Below, piece by piece: positions 9,347-17,031 of a stretch of DNA of 64,000 nucleotides. Every line of letters begins with the position of its first letter. Positions within the stretch are counted from its first letter, which is position 1. The notes under the pieces are model-generated. The model was not told where the DNA came from, searched no databases, and saw only the letters and a list, made by a program, of their open reading frames with translations. This stretch comes from Marinomonas maritima (lineage in GTDB: Bacteria; Pseudomonadota; Gammaproteobacteria; Pseudomonadales; Marinomonadaceae). The stretch is from assembly GCF_024435075.2 (NCBI RefSeq), contig NZ_JAMZEG020000001.1, forward strand, positions 1,178,001 to 1,242,000, in the 5' to 3' direction. The position numbers and the translations under genes were made by a program.

Positions 9347-9982
9347 TTGAAAATTTTGTGTTGGAATACAGATAACGCCGTATGGAAGCATTGGAATCAA
9401 GTGATTAGTGCTGATGCATCATTGGTTCGTGTCGAAGTGTTAGGTGATGTGTATGAAACGCTTCAAACGGCGTCGTTAGAATTCAAATATTGCTTTATTT
9501 TTTTACAAGACAAATCGTTTTCGAAGCAGGTTGAGGATGTGGTTGCATTGCGGTCAGCCTTTCCAAATCTGAAAGTTATTGTATTTCCCAATCAGACTAG
9601 CCAAGCAGCGGCGTTAAGGCTTTTCTCTGTTGGTGTGAGTGGGCAATGTGCACCTTATATTGGTAAAGAGCAATTGGACCTGGTGTTGTCTGTCGTTGAC
9701 TCTGGTGAGATTTGGGGTGGGAAAATATTTATTCAGCAGCTGATTCAGCAATCTGCAACCACGGCACAGGTTAATGAAAGTGAATTGGAAGACTTATCTG
9801 AGCGTGAGTTGAGCGTGGCTCAATGTATAGCGAAAGGATGGTCGAACAAAAAAATTGCTCTTGAAATGGACATTACCGAGCGTACGGTAAAAGCACATTT
9901 AACGTCAATTTTTAAAAAAACCAATACAAAAGACCGACTAGCTTTAGCATTGTTGGCGCAGAGTTATTACTCTGTGCTTTAA
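9347..9982 (+). CDS. LuxR-family DNA-binding regulator with pseudo-receiver domain
   Basis: 211 residues. The C-terminal helix-turn-helix LSERELSVAQCIAKGWSNKK...ERTVKAHLTSIFKKTNT (about 148-195) is a clear GerE/LuxR DNA-binding domain. The N-terminal 120 residues have the alternating strand-helix pattern of a receiver, but the first-strand acidic pair is replaced (ILCWNTDN) and no clear phospho-Asp context is visible, so it may act without phosphorylation. The start is a TTG at 9347 giving MKILCWN, which places the first strand at the expected position; the ribosome site is weak. It follows lapC by about 105 bases in the same direction. A link to adhesin secretion is inference from position only. 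Confidence 0.8.
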   Translation: MKILCWNTDNAVWKHWNQVISADASLVRVEVLGDVYETLQTASLEFKYCFIFLQDKSFSKQVEDVVALRSAFPNLKVIVFPNQTSQAAALRLFSVGVSGQCAPYIGKEQLDLVLSVVDSGEIWGGKIFIQQLIQQSATTAQVNESELEDLSERELSVAQCIAKGWSNKKIALEMDITERTVKAHLTSIFKKTNTKDRLALALLAQSYYSVL

Positions 9983-10065
9983 TTTAGTTCTTATTGAGCT
10001 GTGCTCTGCACTGCTTTCGCTCGTTATTCCTCTTATTCTTTTTCCTTCACCGTTGTATTCACTAT

Positions 10066-10089
10066 AGAGCTCCTCTAACGGGGCTTTTA
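10066..10089 (+). terminator. Probable intrinsic terminator after the LuxR-family gene
   Basis: Stem AGCTCC (10068-10073) with GGGGCT (10080-10085, one G-U pair), loop of 6, followed by a short T run. It lies about 85 bases after the LuxR gene and before the nasT promoter. Short stem, so moderate support. Confidence 0.45.
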
Positions 10090-10123
10090 CTTTCTATTTG
10101 TCTTTAATTCTTGTGTATCGAAA

Positions 10124-10139
10124 TGGCGCATATTTTGCA
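10124..10139 (+). promoter_or_regulatory. Sigma-54 type promoter for nasT-nasS
   Basis: TGGCGCATATTTTGCA fits the -24/-12 consensus TGGCACG-N4-TTGCA, with GG and GC separated by the required 10 bases. The predicted transcript start is near 10150, giving a short leader before the nasT ATG at 10181. Similar elements precede nrtA and nasA, which strengthens the call. An RpoN promoter implies an activator such as NtrC; I could not place its binding sites with confidence. Confidence 0.65.
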
Positions 10140-10180
10140 GCACCTTTAAATGTATTTTTACGTTTTTAAGAGAGTGCACT

Positions 10181-10795
10181 ATGTCTGCGCCCCCAATAAA
10201 AGAGTTAACAGTGATGCTTGTTGATAATGAGCCCGCCAGAGCGGCTATTGTTGAGCAGGCGATGATTGATAGCGGCTATCGCGTTATTAGACGTCTTGAT
10301 AATACTAAAAATCTGACCGAGGCAGTAACCGAATCTCAACCTGATATGGTCATTATTGATATCGAATCCCCTGATCGAGATGTGTTGGAAAATATGTCGC
10401 GACTCACTCAAAATAATCCTCGTCCCATCGTGATGTTTGCTGAAGAAGATGACTCTCATCATGTTGCAGCGGCTATTAGGGCGGGTGTTAGTGCGTATGT
10501 CGTAGACGGTGTCAAAAGCGGCAGCGTCAAAGCCATACTGCAAGTTGCGATAGCCAGGTTTCGTGAATTTCATGCGCTGCGTTCTGAATTGGAGTCGGTA
10601 AAAAGCCAGCTTGAAGATAGAAAATTGATAGACAAAGCGAAAGGCTTGATTATGAAGCATCAAAAATGTGATGAACCTGCTGCTTATCAAGCCCTTAGAA
10701 AGCTGGCGATGGATCGCAGCCAGCGTATGACCGACGTTGCCCGAAATATCATATCAGTAATGGAATTAATGGAGGTTCAAAGTGAACCTAAATAA
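10181..10795 (+). CDS. nasT: Nitrate-responsive ANTAR antiterminator NasT
   Basis: 204 residues: N-terminal receiver-like domain (about 8-125; VIIDIESPDRD in the acidic-pocket region) and C-terminal ANTAR RNA-binding domain (about 140-200; LIDKAKGLIMKHQKCDEPAAYQ). Known role in Azotobacter, Pseudomonas and Paracoccus: NasT binds hexaloop hairpins in nitrate-assimilation leader RNAs and prevents termination. NasS holds it inactive until nitrate or nitrite binds NasS. The next gene, nasS, overlaps it by 14 bases, consistent with a fixed ratio of the two partners. Two candidate target leaders lie in this window, ahead of nrtA and nasA. Start ATG at 10181. Confidence 0.93.
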   Translation: MSAPPIKELTVMLVDNEPARAAIVEQAMIDSGYRVIRRLDNTKNLTEAVTESQPDMVIIDIESPDRDVLENMSRLTQNNPRPIVMFAEEDDSHHVAAAIRAGVSAYVVDGVKSGSVKAILQVAIARFREFHALRSELESVKSQLEDRKLIDKAKGLIMKHQKCDEPAAYQALRKLAMDRSQRMTDVARNIISVMELMEVQSEPK

Positions 10796-11972
10796 GCCAA
10801 TGAACATTATTCTTAATAGCGAGCCTGTCCGGGTGGGTTTTATCCCATTAATTGATTGCGCCCCTTTTGTTATTGCTCATGAAAAAGGCTTCTTCATTCA
10901 GGAAGGGGTTGAGGTTGTTCTTTCTAAAGAGGCCTCTTGGGCCAGTATTAGAGATAAAGTTGCATTCAATTTACTGGACGGTGCACACATGTTGGCGTCT
11001 ATGCCAATTGCGGCCAGTTTAGGTATTGGTACGATTAAAACCGCCATGCAAACCAGTTTTACCGTTAGTCATAATGGCAATGGCATTACGATTAGCAATA
11101 ATTTGTATGAACAGCTTCAGCAATACGCTAATTCACCTTCTGAGATTCGTTCCGGTGTTGCATTAAAAAGGTACATAAACAGTCGTGAGCCGCAATCCGA
11201 GCCACTGCGTTTTGCGATGGTTTACCCTTACTCTTCTCATAATTATCAATTGAGAGACTGGCTTAGTTGTGCGGGAATTGATTCAGACAAAGATGTTCAG
11301 ATTATTGTTGTCCCACCGGTAAAAATGGTGGATAGCCTAAAAAAGGGTGAAATAGATGGCTATTGTGTTGGCGAGCCTTGGAACAGTCTTGCGGTAGCGC
11401 AAGGCGCCGGTCATATGCTGGTGACAGGCTATGAAATTTGGGGGAGTACGCCGGAAAAGGTATTTGGTGTGAATTCTGTCTGGGCCGAGAAAAACCCACA
11501 GATTCATCTTGCGATGATTCGAGCGTTAGAAAAAGCCTGTACTTGGGTGGATGAGCCCGAAAACAGATCCGAGCTCTTGAATATATTAAGCCATCCAGAT
11601 TATCTGAATTGCACCATGGAGCAATTGATTTATGGGTTTGGTTCAATTAAGCCGAAAGGGCAGTTTGATTGGCCGATGGAAGCGTATCAGCGTTTTTCAG
11701 GTCACGAAACCAATAAGCCTTTACCCAGTTATGCTTTGTGGATTATGGCGCAGATGTATCGTTGGCAGCAATTAACTCAAGTGACTTCACTTAATAATGT
11801 GGCAGAACAAGTGTATCGACAAGACCTTTATTACCAAGCGTTAGGGCTTGAGGTTGAACGGGATGATTCGTGGCGTTTATCTACTCAAGAAGAGTCAGAG
11901 TGGTTAGGTGCGGTTGCGTGCAGGAAAATTCGTTTACACCCAGAGGGTATCTTAAAAGGATTTTCTGAATAG
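10782..11972 (+). CDS. nasS: Nitrate sensor NasS (cytosolic NrtA-like protein)
   Basis: 396-residue protein of the NrtA/CmpA nitrate-binding family but without a signal peptide, so cytoplasmic: this fits NasS, the sensor that sequesters NasT. It starts at a GTG with a GGAGG site seven bases upstream, inside the end of nasT. Segments shared with the NrtA protein encoded next include LDGAHMLASMP, NGNGITISN, GYCVGEPWN and EKVFGVNSVWAEKNP, which line the nitrate pocket in the family. The downstream spacer of about 350 bases carries the nrt promoter and leader. Confidence 0.92.
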   Translation: MNLNKPMNIILNSEPVRVGFIPLIDCAPFVIAHEKGFFIQEGVEVVLSKEASWASIRDKVAFNLLDGAHMLASMPIAASLGIGTIKTAMQTSFTVSHNGNGITISNNLYEQLQQYANSPSEIRSGVALKRYINSREPQSEPLRFAMVYPYSSHNYQLRDWLSCAGIDSDKDVQIIVVPPVKMVDSLKKGEIDGYCVGEPWNSLAVAQGAGHMLVTGYEIWGSTPEKVFGVNSVWAEKNPQIHLAMIRALEKACTWVDEPENRSELLNILSHPDYLNCTMEQLIYGFGSIKPKGQFDWPMEAYQRFSGHETNKPLPSYALWIMAQMYRWQQLTQVTSLNNVAEQVYRQDLYYQALGLEVERDDSWRLSTQEESEWLGAVACRKIRLHPEGILKGFSE

Positions 11973-12095
11973 GGTGTCTTTTAATAGTGCGTTGCGCATG
12001 CAAATAGGGCGTTAGCGACGGTGGTTCATGTTATTCGAGCTTATAAACGCGAAGAATTTTAATAAAAACTAATAAAATCAGTATCTTATTTTTAT

Positions 12096-12111
12096 TGGCA
12101 CGCCATATGCT
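12096..12111 (+). promoter_or_regulatory. Sigma-54 promoter of the nrt/nir operon
   Basis: TGGCACGCCATATGCT matches TGGCACG-N4-TTGCW at all but one informative position, with exact GG to GC spacing. The expected transcript start is around 12122, which leaves room for the whole hairpin array upstream of nrtA. This is the best sigma-54 match I found in the window and indicates nitrogen control of the nitrate transporter and nitrite reductase genes. Confidence 0.78.
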
Positions 12112-12131
12112 TTATATTTAGAAATCAGGTT

Positions 12132-12235
12132 AAACATATAGAACTTACTGTATGTTTTCCAAACTTACATTTTGGTGAAATAAGCAACGATGCTTGATTG
12201 TCACCCACATTACAGATAGTTCAATGTAGAACTAT
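12132..12235 (+). ncRNA. ANTAR-target leader RNA hairpins (NasT binding) ahead of nrtA
   Basis: Three successive hairpins each close a six-base loop. Hairpin 0: a 10-bp stem (12132-12141 with 12148-12157) and loop AACTTA. P1: AAGC/GCTT (12182-12195) with loop AACGAT, inside a wider GGTGA/TCACC pairing (12174-12178 with 12201-12205). P2: ATAGTTC/GAACTAT (12216-12235) with loop AATGTA. P1 and P2 both have A at loop position 1 and G at position 4, the known recognition bases for ANTAR proteins. Hairpin 0 has A1 but not G4. The terminator lies just downstream, the classic arrangement for nitrate-dependent antitermination by NasT. Confidence 0.8.
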
Positions 12236-12246
12236 TTATGAATGGC

Positions 12247-12293
12247 AAAGGCGCCTGTGAACACATTTTTTGTGATTCACATGCGCCTTTTTT
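12247..12293 (+). terminator. Regulated leader terminator ahead of nrtA
   Basis: Strong hairpin: AAAGGCGC (12247-12254) pairs with GCGCCTTT (12283-12290), and TGTGAA with TTCACA inside. An inner CACA/TGTG closes a T-rich loop. A run of T follows. It sits 30 to 80 bases before the nrtA start and after the ANTAR hairpins, so it is best read as the terminator that NasT overrides. Confidence 0.88.
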
Positions 12294-12326
12294 GTTTTTA
12301 TTACTTTTCTAACGCGGAGCATGGCT

Positions 12327-13736
12327 ATGACTATGAGATCTTTTAAAGCGGCTTTATCTTTGTCGACAGTCGCATCTACCACTAAAAAAGCAGGACTGTC
12401 TCTATTGGTTGGTACTGTGTTTTTTTCCGGTATGGCTCAGGCTGAGCTTGGTTACCCAGAAAAAGAAGAGCTGAAATTTGGCTTTATCAAGTTGACAGAT
12501 ATGGCACCGTTAGCAATTGCCTATGAAAAGGGCTACTTCGAAGAAGAAGGTTTGTACGTCACGCTAGAGGCTCAAGCTAACTGGAAAGTGTTGCTGGATA
12601 GAGTTATTGACGGGCAGCTTGATGGTGCACACATGTTGGCGGGACAGCCTCTTGGCGCAACGATTGGCTACGGCACTAAAGCGCATATTGTGACCGCGTT
12701 CAGCATGGACTTAAACGGTAACGGCATTACGGTTTCCAATGATGTTTGGGCTGAAATGAAAAAGAACATTCCACATGATGCCGATGGAAAACCTGTTCAT
12801 CCGATCAGTGCGAGTGCTTTAAAACCGGTTGTTGATGGTTATAAAGCCGAAGGCAAGCCTTTCAAAATGGGGATGGTTTTCCCCGTCTCTACCCATAATT
12901 ATGAGTTACGTTATTGGTTAGCCGCTGGTGGTATTCACCCTGGTTACTATGCACCAGCGAAAGGTGACACGAGTGGTCAGATCAATGCGGATGCTTTGCT
13001 TTCTGTGACGCCGCCGCCACAAATGCCAGCAACAATGGAAGCCGGAACGATCCATGGCTACTGTGTAGGCGAACCTTGGAATCAGCAAGCGGTATTTAAA
13101 GGTATTGGTGTTCCAGTGATTACCGATTACGAAATTTGGAAAAATAATCCAGAAAAAGTATTCGGTGTGAGCAGTAATTGGGCAGAAGAAAATCCAAATA
13201 CACACATTCGTGTTGTAAAAGCCATGATTCGAGCAGCGAAATGGCTAGATGAAAATAACAACGCTAACCGCCCTGAAGCGGTCGAAATCTTGTCTCGTAG
13301 TGACTATGTCGGTGCTGATTACGATGTTATCGCCAACAGTATGACAGGAACTTTTGAATATGAAAAAGATGATAAGCGCGACGTGCCTGACTTCAACGTC
13401 TTCTTCCGTCATAACGCAACTTACCCTTATTACAGTGATGCGATCTGGTACTTAACGCAAATGCGTCGTTGGGGGCAGATAGCTGAGCCTAAGTCTGACG
13501 AGTGGTTTATGAAAACGGCGAAAGAGGTTTATCGTCCAGATGTTTATGCTCAAGCGGCTAAAGCATTAATTGAAGAGGGTTTGATGGTGGCGTCTGAGTT
13601 TCCTGATTTTGATAAAGAAGATGGCTTTAAAGCACCTCAAAGCGAGTTTATTGATGGTGTTACCTACGACGGCAAGCATCCTAATGATTACCTGAAAAGC
13701 TTTAAAATTGGCTTGAAAGGTGACGACCAAATTTAA
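12327..13736 (+). CDS. nrtA: Nitrate/nitrite-binding protein of ABC transporter NrtA
   Basis: Periplasmic substrate-binding protein (469 residues from the chosen start) that captures nitrate for NrtBC import. A signal segment (about 20-40) ends in SGMAQA before ELGYPEK, so it is a secreted rather than lipid-anchored protein. It shares the pocket segments with NasS: DGAHMLAGQPLGATIGYG, NGNGITVSND, GYCVGEPWN, NPEKVFGVSSNWAEENP. Of the clustered ATG codons, 12327 lies seven bases from GGAG, whereas 12321 is too close. First gene of the nrtABC-nasC-nirBD operon. A small hairpin follows the stop codon. Confidence 0.93.
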   Translation: MTMRSFKAALSLSTVASTTKKAGLSLLVGTVFFSGMAQAELGYPEKEELKFGFIKLTDMAPLAIAYEKGYFEEEGLYVTLEAQANWKVLLDRVIDGQLDGAHMLAGQPLGATIGYGTKAHIVTAFSMDLNGNGITVSNDVWAEMKKNIPHDADGKPVHPISASALKPVVDGYKAEGKPFKMGMVFPVSTHNYELRYWLAAGGIHPGYYAPAKGDTSGQINADALLSVTPPPQMPATMEAGTIHGYCVGEPWNQQAVFKGIGVPVITDYEIWKNNPEKVFGVSSNWAEENPNTHIRVVKAMIRAAKWLDENNNANRPEAVEILSRSDYVGADYDVIANSMTGTFEYEKDDKRDVPDFNVFFRHNATYPYYSDAIWYLTQMRRWGQIAEPKSDEWFMKTAKEVYRPDVYAQAAKALIEEGLMVASEFPDFDKEDGFKAPQSEFIDGVTYDGKHPNDYLKSFKIGLKGDDQI

Positions 13737-13749
13737 TTTAAGTGATATC

Positions 13750-13771
13750 AAGGCGGTCAATAGGCCGCCTT
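13750..13771 (+). terminator. Intercistronic hairpin between nrtA and nrtB
   Basis: Seven-base inverted repeat AAGGCGG/CCGCCTT with an eight-base loop directly after nrtA and only a short T-rich tail. Such hairpins after binding-protein genes usually stabilise the upstream message or terminate part of the transcripts, so that NrtA outnumbers the membrane parts. Full termination is unlikely because nrtB follows at once. Confidence 0.5.
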
Positions 13772-13799
13772 ATTTGTCAAATTGAGTGAGAAAAGATTT

Positions 13800-14771
13800 A
13801 TGAATATACCCAGCGTATCCATGGCGTCATTAAAAGAAAGGGTCGCAAGCGTTTCGTTAAAAAGTGTATTGCTTCCTCTCTTTGGGATTTTAGTATTTGT
13901 TTTGCTATGGCAAGTCGGTGCGAGCCGAGTTCATACTTCTTTAGGGACGTTTCCTGGACCGACTGTTGTATACGAACAGTGGAACAGTCTGGTCACTGAA
14001 CATCAAAATGAGCGGATAAAAGAAGACAAGTTCTATGAGCGTCAAGAAAAGCGTATTGATGCTCGACAAGCCAAAGATCCTAGCTATGAAGGCAGATTAA
14101 TAGATTACACGGGCAAGCCAACGTTTTTTGACCAAATATTCACCAGCTTATATACCGTGTTAGCCGGTTTTGGTTTAGCCAGTTTTATTGCTATTCCGCT
14201 GGGTATTTTGATCGGTTTGAATAGCTCGGTATACAGTGCGCTTAACCCAGTAATTCAAGTTTTCAAACCGGTTTCTCCGCTCGCTTGGTTGCCTTTGGTC
14301 ACGATGGTGGTGAGCGCCAGCTATGTTTCAGATGATCCGATGTTTTCCAAATCCTTTTTGACTTCGATGTTCACCGTGACCTTGTGCTGTATGTGGCCAA
14401 CACTTATTAATACGGCTGTGGGTGTGGCTGCTGTTGAAAAAGATTTATTGAATGTGTCAAAAGTCTTGCAGCTTGGTTGGATCACCCACGTCATTAAGAT
14501 TGTTATTCCATCTGCTATCCCTCTTATGTTCACCGGTCTGCGGTTGTCACTTGGTATTGCTTGGATGGTGTTGATTGCGGCCGAAATGCTGGCGCAAAAC
14601 CCGGGGCTGGGAAAGTTTGTTTGGGATGAATTTCAAAATGGTAGTTCTGACTCTTTAGGGCGAATCATGGTGGCAGTGTTGATGATTGGTTTCATCGGTT
14701 TTTTATTGGATAGAGCCATGCTAATGGTTCAGCGCTTTGTCTCTTGGGACAAAACACAAGTGCTTCGTTAA
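13800..14771 (+). CDS. nrtB: Nitrate ABC transporter permease NrtB
   Basis: Membrane subunit of the nitrate importer. From the ATG at 13800 it has 323 residues (an in-frame TTG at 13782 is the alternative). A hydrophobic N-terminal helix (LLPLFGILVFVLLWQVGAS) is followed by a polar stretch about 55-105 and then five membrane helices, as usual for this family. The EAA-type loop contacting the ATPase is visible around LGWITHVIKIVIPSAIPLMFTGLRL (about 230-254), and AAEMLAQNPGLGKFVWDEFQ is typical of NrtB/SsuC permeases. The stop codon is followed directly by a 15-bp tandem repeat array before nrtC. Confidence 0.92.
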   Translation: MNIPSVSMASLKERVASVSLKSVLLPLFGILVFVLLWQVGASRVHTSLGTFPGPTVVYEQWNSLVTEHQNERIKEDKFYERQEKRIDARQAKDPSYEGRLIDYTGKPTFFDQIFTSLYTVLAGFGLASFIAIPLGILIGLNSSVYSALNPVIQVFKPVSPLAWLPLVTMVVSASYVSDDPMFSKSFLTSMFTVTLCCMWPTLINTAVGVAAVEKDLLNVSKVLQLGWITHVIKIVIPSAIPLMFTGLRLSLGIAWMVLIAAEMLAQNPGLGKFVWDEFQNGSSDSLGRIMVAVLMIGFIGFLLDRAMLMVQRFVSWDKTQVLR

Positions 14772-14886
14772 ATAGAAATACATTAATTAGAAATACGTTA
14801 ATTAGAAATACGTTAATTAGAAATACGTTAATTAGAAATACGTTAATTAGAAATACGTTAATTAGAAATACATTAAATAGAAATAG
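14772..14886. repeat. 15-bp tandem repeat array between nrtB and nrtC
   Basis: Seven full copies of a 15-base unit plus a partial eighth fill the whole spacer. The consensus unit is TTAGAAATACGTTAA. Copies 2-6 are identical, while copies 1 and 7 have CATTAA, and copies 1 and 8 start with A. There are no spacers between copies, so this is a minisatellite and not CRISPR. The array begins immediately after the nrtB stop and ends just before the nrtC ribosome site GGAG (14894-14897). Confidence 0.95.
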
Positions 14887-14903
14887 AGGCATTGGAGAAT
14901 AGC

Positions 14904-15749
14904 ATGGCAACACATCTAGACATTAGTAAAGTTTCTATCGAATTTCCAACCGCGAAAGGCTCGTTCAAAGCGTTAGATGGCGTCAGTCTGAAAATTGCGA
15001 AAGGTGAAATTGTTTCTCTTATCGGCCACTCGGGTTGTGGTAAATCGACGGTACTTAACATTGTCGCCGGCCTTTATGATGCGACGGAAGGTGGCGTTCT
15101 ATTGGATGGGAAAGAAGTAAAAGGACCAGGGCCTGAGAGGGCGGTTGTTTTTCAAAATCATTCATTGCTGCCTTGGCTAACGTCTTACCAAAATGTTGAG
15201 TTGGCAGTAAAGCAGGTTTTTAAAAAAACCAAGTCGAAAAAAGAAATGCACGACTGGATCATGCACAACCTAGAGCTTGTACATATGACTCATGCGGCGG
15301 ATAAGCGTCCTGATGAAATATCAGGCGGAATGAAGCAGCGTGTCGGTATTGCTCGCGCCTTGGCAATGGAACCAAGTGTGCTTTTGATGGATGAGCCTTT
15401 TGGAGCATTGGATGCACTGACTCGGGCTCATCTTCAAGATTCCTTGATGGACATTCAAAAAGACCTCAATAACACCGTCATTATGATTACGCACGACGTA
15501 GATGAAGCGGTATTACTATCGGATCGTATTGTGATGATGACAAACGGCCCAGAGGCAACCATAGGCGAGATTCTTCAAGTGGACTTAGAGCGTCCTCGTG
15601 ATCGTTTAGCGCTTGCCAACGATCCTAAATACGTGAATTACCGCGCGCAAGTATTGACCTTTTTGTATGAAAAACAGCGCAAAGTAGAGCCTATCGTCGC
15701 GGTTAAGAATAAAAAGCCAGCTACTAATGCTTATGTCTCGAATGCTTAA
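14904..15749 (+). CDS. nrtC: Nitrate ABC transporter ATP-binding protein
   Basis: ATPase energising NrtAB. The ATG at 14904 has GGAG six bases upstream, giving 281 residues. Walker A GHSGCGKST (about 39-47), signature ISGGMKQRVGIARAL (about 139-153) and Walker B VLLMDEPFGALD (about 159-170) are intact. Unlike cyanobacterial NrtC it has no fused NrtA-like regulatory domain; it matches the shorter NrtD/NasD-type subunit, so nrtD or nasD is an equally fair name. It probably forms a homodimer. It ends a few bases before the flavoprotein gene. Confidence 0.92.
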   Translation: MATHLDISKVSIEFPTAKGSFKALDGVSLKIAKGEIVSLIGHSGCGKSTVLNIVAGLYDATEGGVLLDGKEVKGPGPERAVVFQNHSLLPWLTSYQNVELAVKQVFKKTKSKKEMHDWIMHNLELVHMTHAADKRPDEISGGMKQRVGIARALAMEPSVLLMDEPFGALDALTRAHLQDSLMDIQKDLNNTVIMITHDVDEAVLLSDRIVMMTNGPEATIGEILQVDLERPRDRLALANDPKYVNYRAQVLTFLYEKQRKVEPIVAVKNKKPATNAYVSNA

Positions 15750-15753
15750 GAAA

Positions 15754-16983
15754 ATGAAGCCATCAAGTCGCGTTCGCCTCGTTATTGTTGGTGCTGGAAT
15801 GGCGGGCAGTAAACTGGCGAATGATTTGCAACAAACGCTCAATACCCATTACTCAATCACCTTGATAGGTGAAGAGTCTAAAGTGGGATATAACCGCATT
15901 ATGTTGTCTTCACTGTTGGCGAACGATATTTCAGATGCAGAAATGCCGCTGGTTAACACCGATAAGATGCGAGTGGGTGGTGTGCATATTATTTCTGGTG
16001 ATCCGGTTATTGATATGGACCTTGGGACAAAAGAGCTACGTTTGGCCAGCGGCCAAAGTGTGACTTATGACAAGTTAGTTTTTGCCACCGGATCTCGGGC
16101 CAAGATGCTGTCGATAGAAGGTGCATCTGCGCCGAATGTTATGGGCTTTCGTACTTGGCAAGATGTAGATGTGATGACGGCGCTTAAAGGTTATCAGTCA
16201 GTGTGTGTGATTGGCGGCGGGCTTTTAGGCTTAGAAGCTGCGGTTGGTTTGGTTAAGCGTGGCCATAAAGTCACTGTATTTCATCGATCAAATTGGTTGC
16301 TGAATCGTCAGTTGGATACGGAGTCAGCTCAACTTCTACAAAATCGACTTGAAGGAATGGGTGTTCAATTTCGATTAGGTGAATCGCCTTCGTCATTTTT
16401 ACAATCAGAAACTGGATTGGTTACGCATGTGGTTTGCCATGGCGGTGAACACATGAAAGTGGATTTGGTGGTAATGGCAGCGGGGATTTCACCTGAAGTT
16501 CGTTTGGCAAAAAAGGCCGGGATAGAGGTTAATCAGGCTATTGTGGTCGACGAAAAAATGAAGACGTCTCACCCTGATGTTTTTGCATTGGGGGAATGTT
16601 GTGAGCTTGAACAGCAAACGTTTGGTTTGGTTGCGCCAATTTGGGCGCAGATCAAAGCGCTAATAACGGTATTAAGTGGTGAGGATGGTCGTTTTGTTAT
16701 TGAGCCAACACCCACCAAGCTAAAAGTATCTGGTGTGAATCTTTTTTCAGTCGGAAAAATTCAACCTACTCAAGGAGACTCCTGCATCTTTTTTAAAGAT
16801 GTAGCAGCAAATCATTACCGCAAACTGGTGGTCAACGACGGCTTACTGGTTGGGGCAATTCTTTATGGCAACGTCGCCGATGGAAGCTGGTATTTCCAGC
16901 TTATTCAAAATAAAACCAATGTCTCGGACATGCTTGAATTACTGGTTTTTGGCGAAGCATATTGTCGTCCTCAAGTAGCCTAA
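15754..16983 (+). CDS. NAD(P)/FAD-dependent oxidoreductase, NasC-like electron donor
   Basis: 409 residues from the ATG at 15754; three further in-frame ATGs upstream (from 15727) overlap nrtC. The N-terminus RLVIVGAGMAGSKLANDL is an FAD Rossmann motif, CVIGGGLLGLEAAVGLVKRG (about 150-170) binds NAD(P)H, and DVFALGECCELEQQ closes the FAD site. It resembles the N-terminal half of NirB and lacks the siroheme part. By analogy with Klebsiella nasC it probably passes electrons from NADH to nitrate reductase NasA. A truncated nitrite reductase role is less likely because a full nirB follows. No clear ribosome site, so translation may be coupled to nrtC. Confidence 0.78.
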   Translation: MKPSSRVRLVIVGAGMAGSKLANDLQQTLNTHYSITLIGEESKVGYNRIMLSSLLANDISDAEMPLVNTDKMRVGGVHIISGDPVIDMDLGTKELRLASGQSVTYDKLVFATGSRAKMLSIEGASAPNVMGFRTWQDVDVMTALKGYQSVCVIGGGLLGLEAAVGLVKRGHKVTVFHRSNWLLNRQLDTESAQLLQNRLEGMGVQFRLGESPSSFLQSETGLVTHVVCHGGEHMKVDLVVMAAGISPEVRLAKKAGIEVNQAIVVDEKMKTSHPDVFALGECCELEQQTFGLVAPIWAQIKALITVLSGEDGRFVIEPTPTKLKVSGVNLFSVGKIQPTQGDSCIFFKDVAANHYRKLVVNDGLLVGAILYGNVADGSWYFQLIQNKTNVSDMLELLVFGEAYCRPQVA

Positions 16984-17031
16984 TAAGCGTTCCTAGGTGT
17001 TGAAAGTAACAAATATCAAAGAAGGGGAAGC

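Larger units (their letters stand above)
11973..12326. other. Intergenic control region of the nrt operon
   Basis: This 354-base gap holds no gene. The first 120 bases are AT-rich, presumably carrying activator sites I cannot define. They are followed by a sigma-54 site (12096-12111), the predicted transcript start near 12122, three hexaloop hairpins (12132-12157, 12182-12195, 12216-12235) and an intrinsic terminator (12247-12293). The ribosome site GGAG lies at 12316-12319. Confidence 0.75.

Noticed and set aside
10205..10690. 161-codon open frame opposite nasT
   Set aside because: Antisense shadow of a clearly conserved gene; no ribosome site.
11973..12095. NtrC binding sites upstream of the nrt sigma-54 promoter
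   Set aside because: Some GC-rich partial palindromes (TTGC-GCAT-GCAA near 11994) do not fit the NtrC consensus well enough to call.
14772..14886. Possible CRISPR array
   Set aside because: Units are contiguous with no spacers and are only 15 bases; it is a tandem repeat.
14692..14913. Minus-strand reading frame across the nrtB-nrtC spacer encoding a repeated INVFL motif
   Set aside because: It is simply the 15-bp tandem repeat, a multiple of three, read in one frame; no ribosome site or family match.
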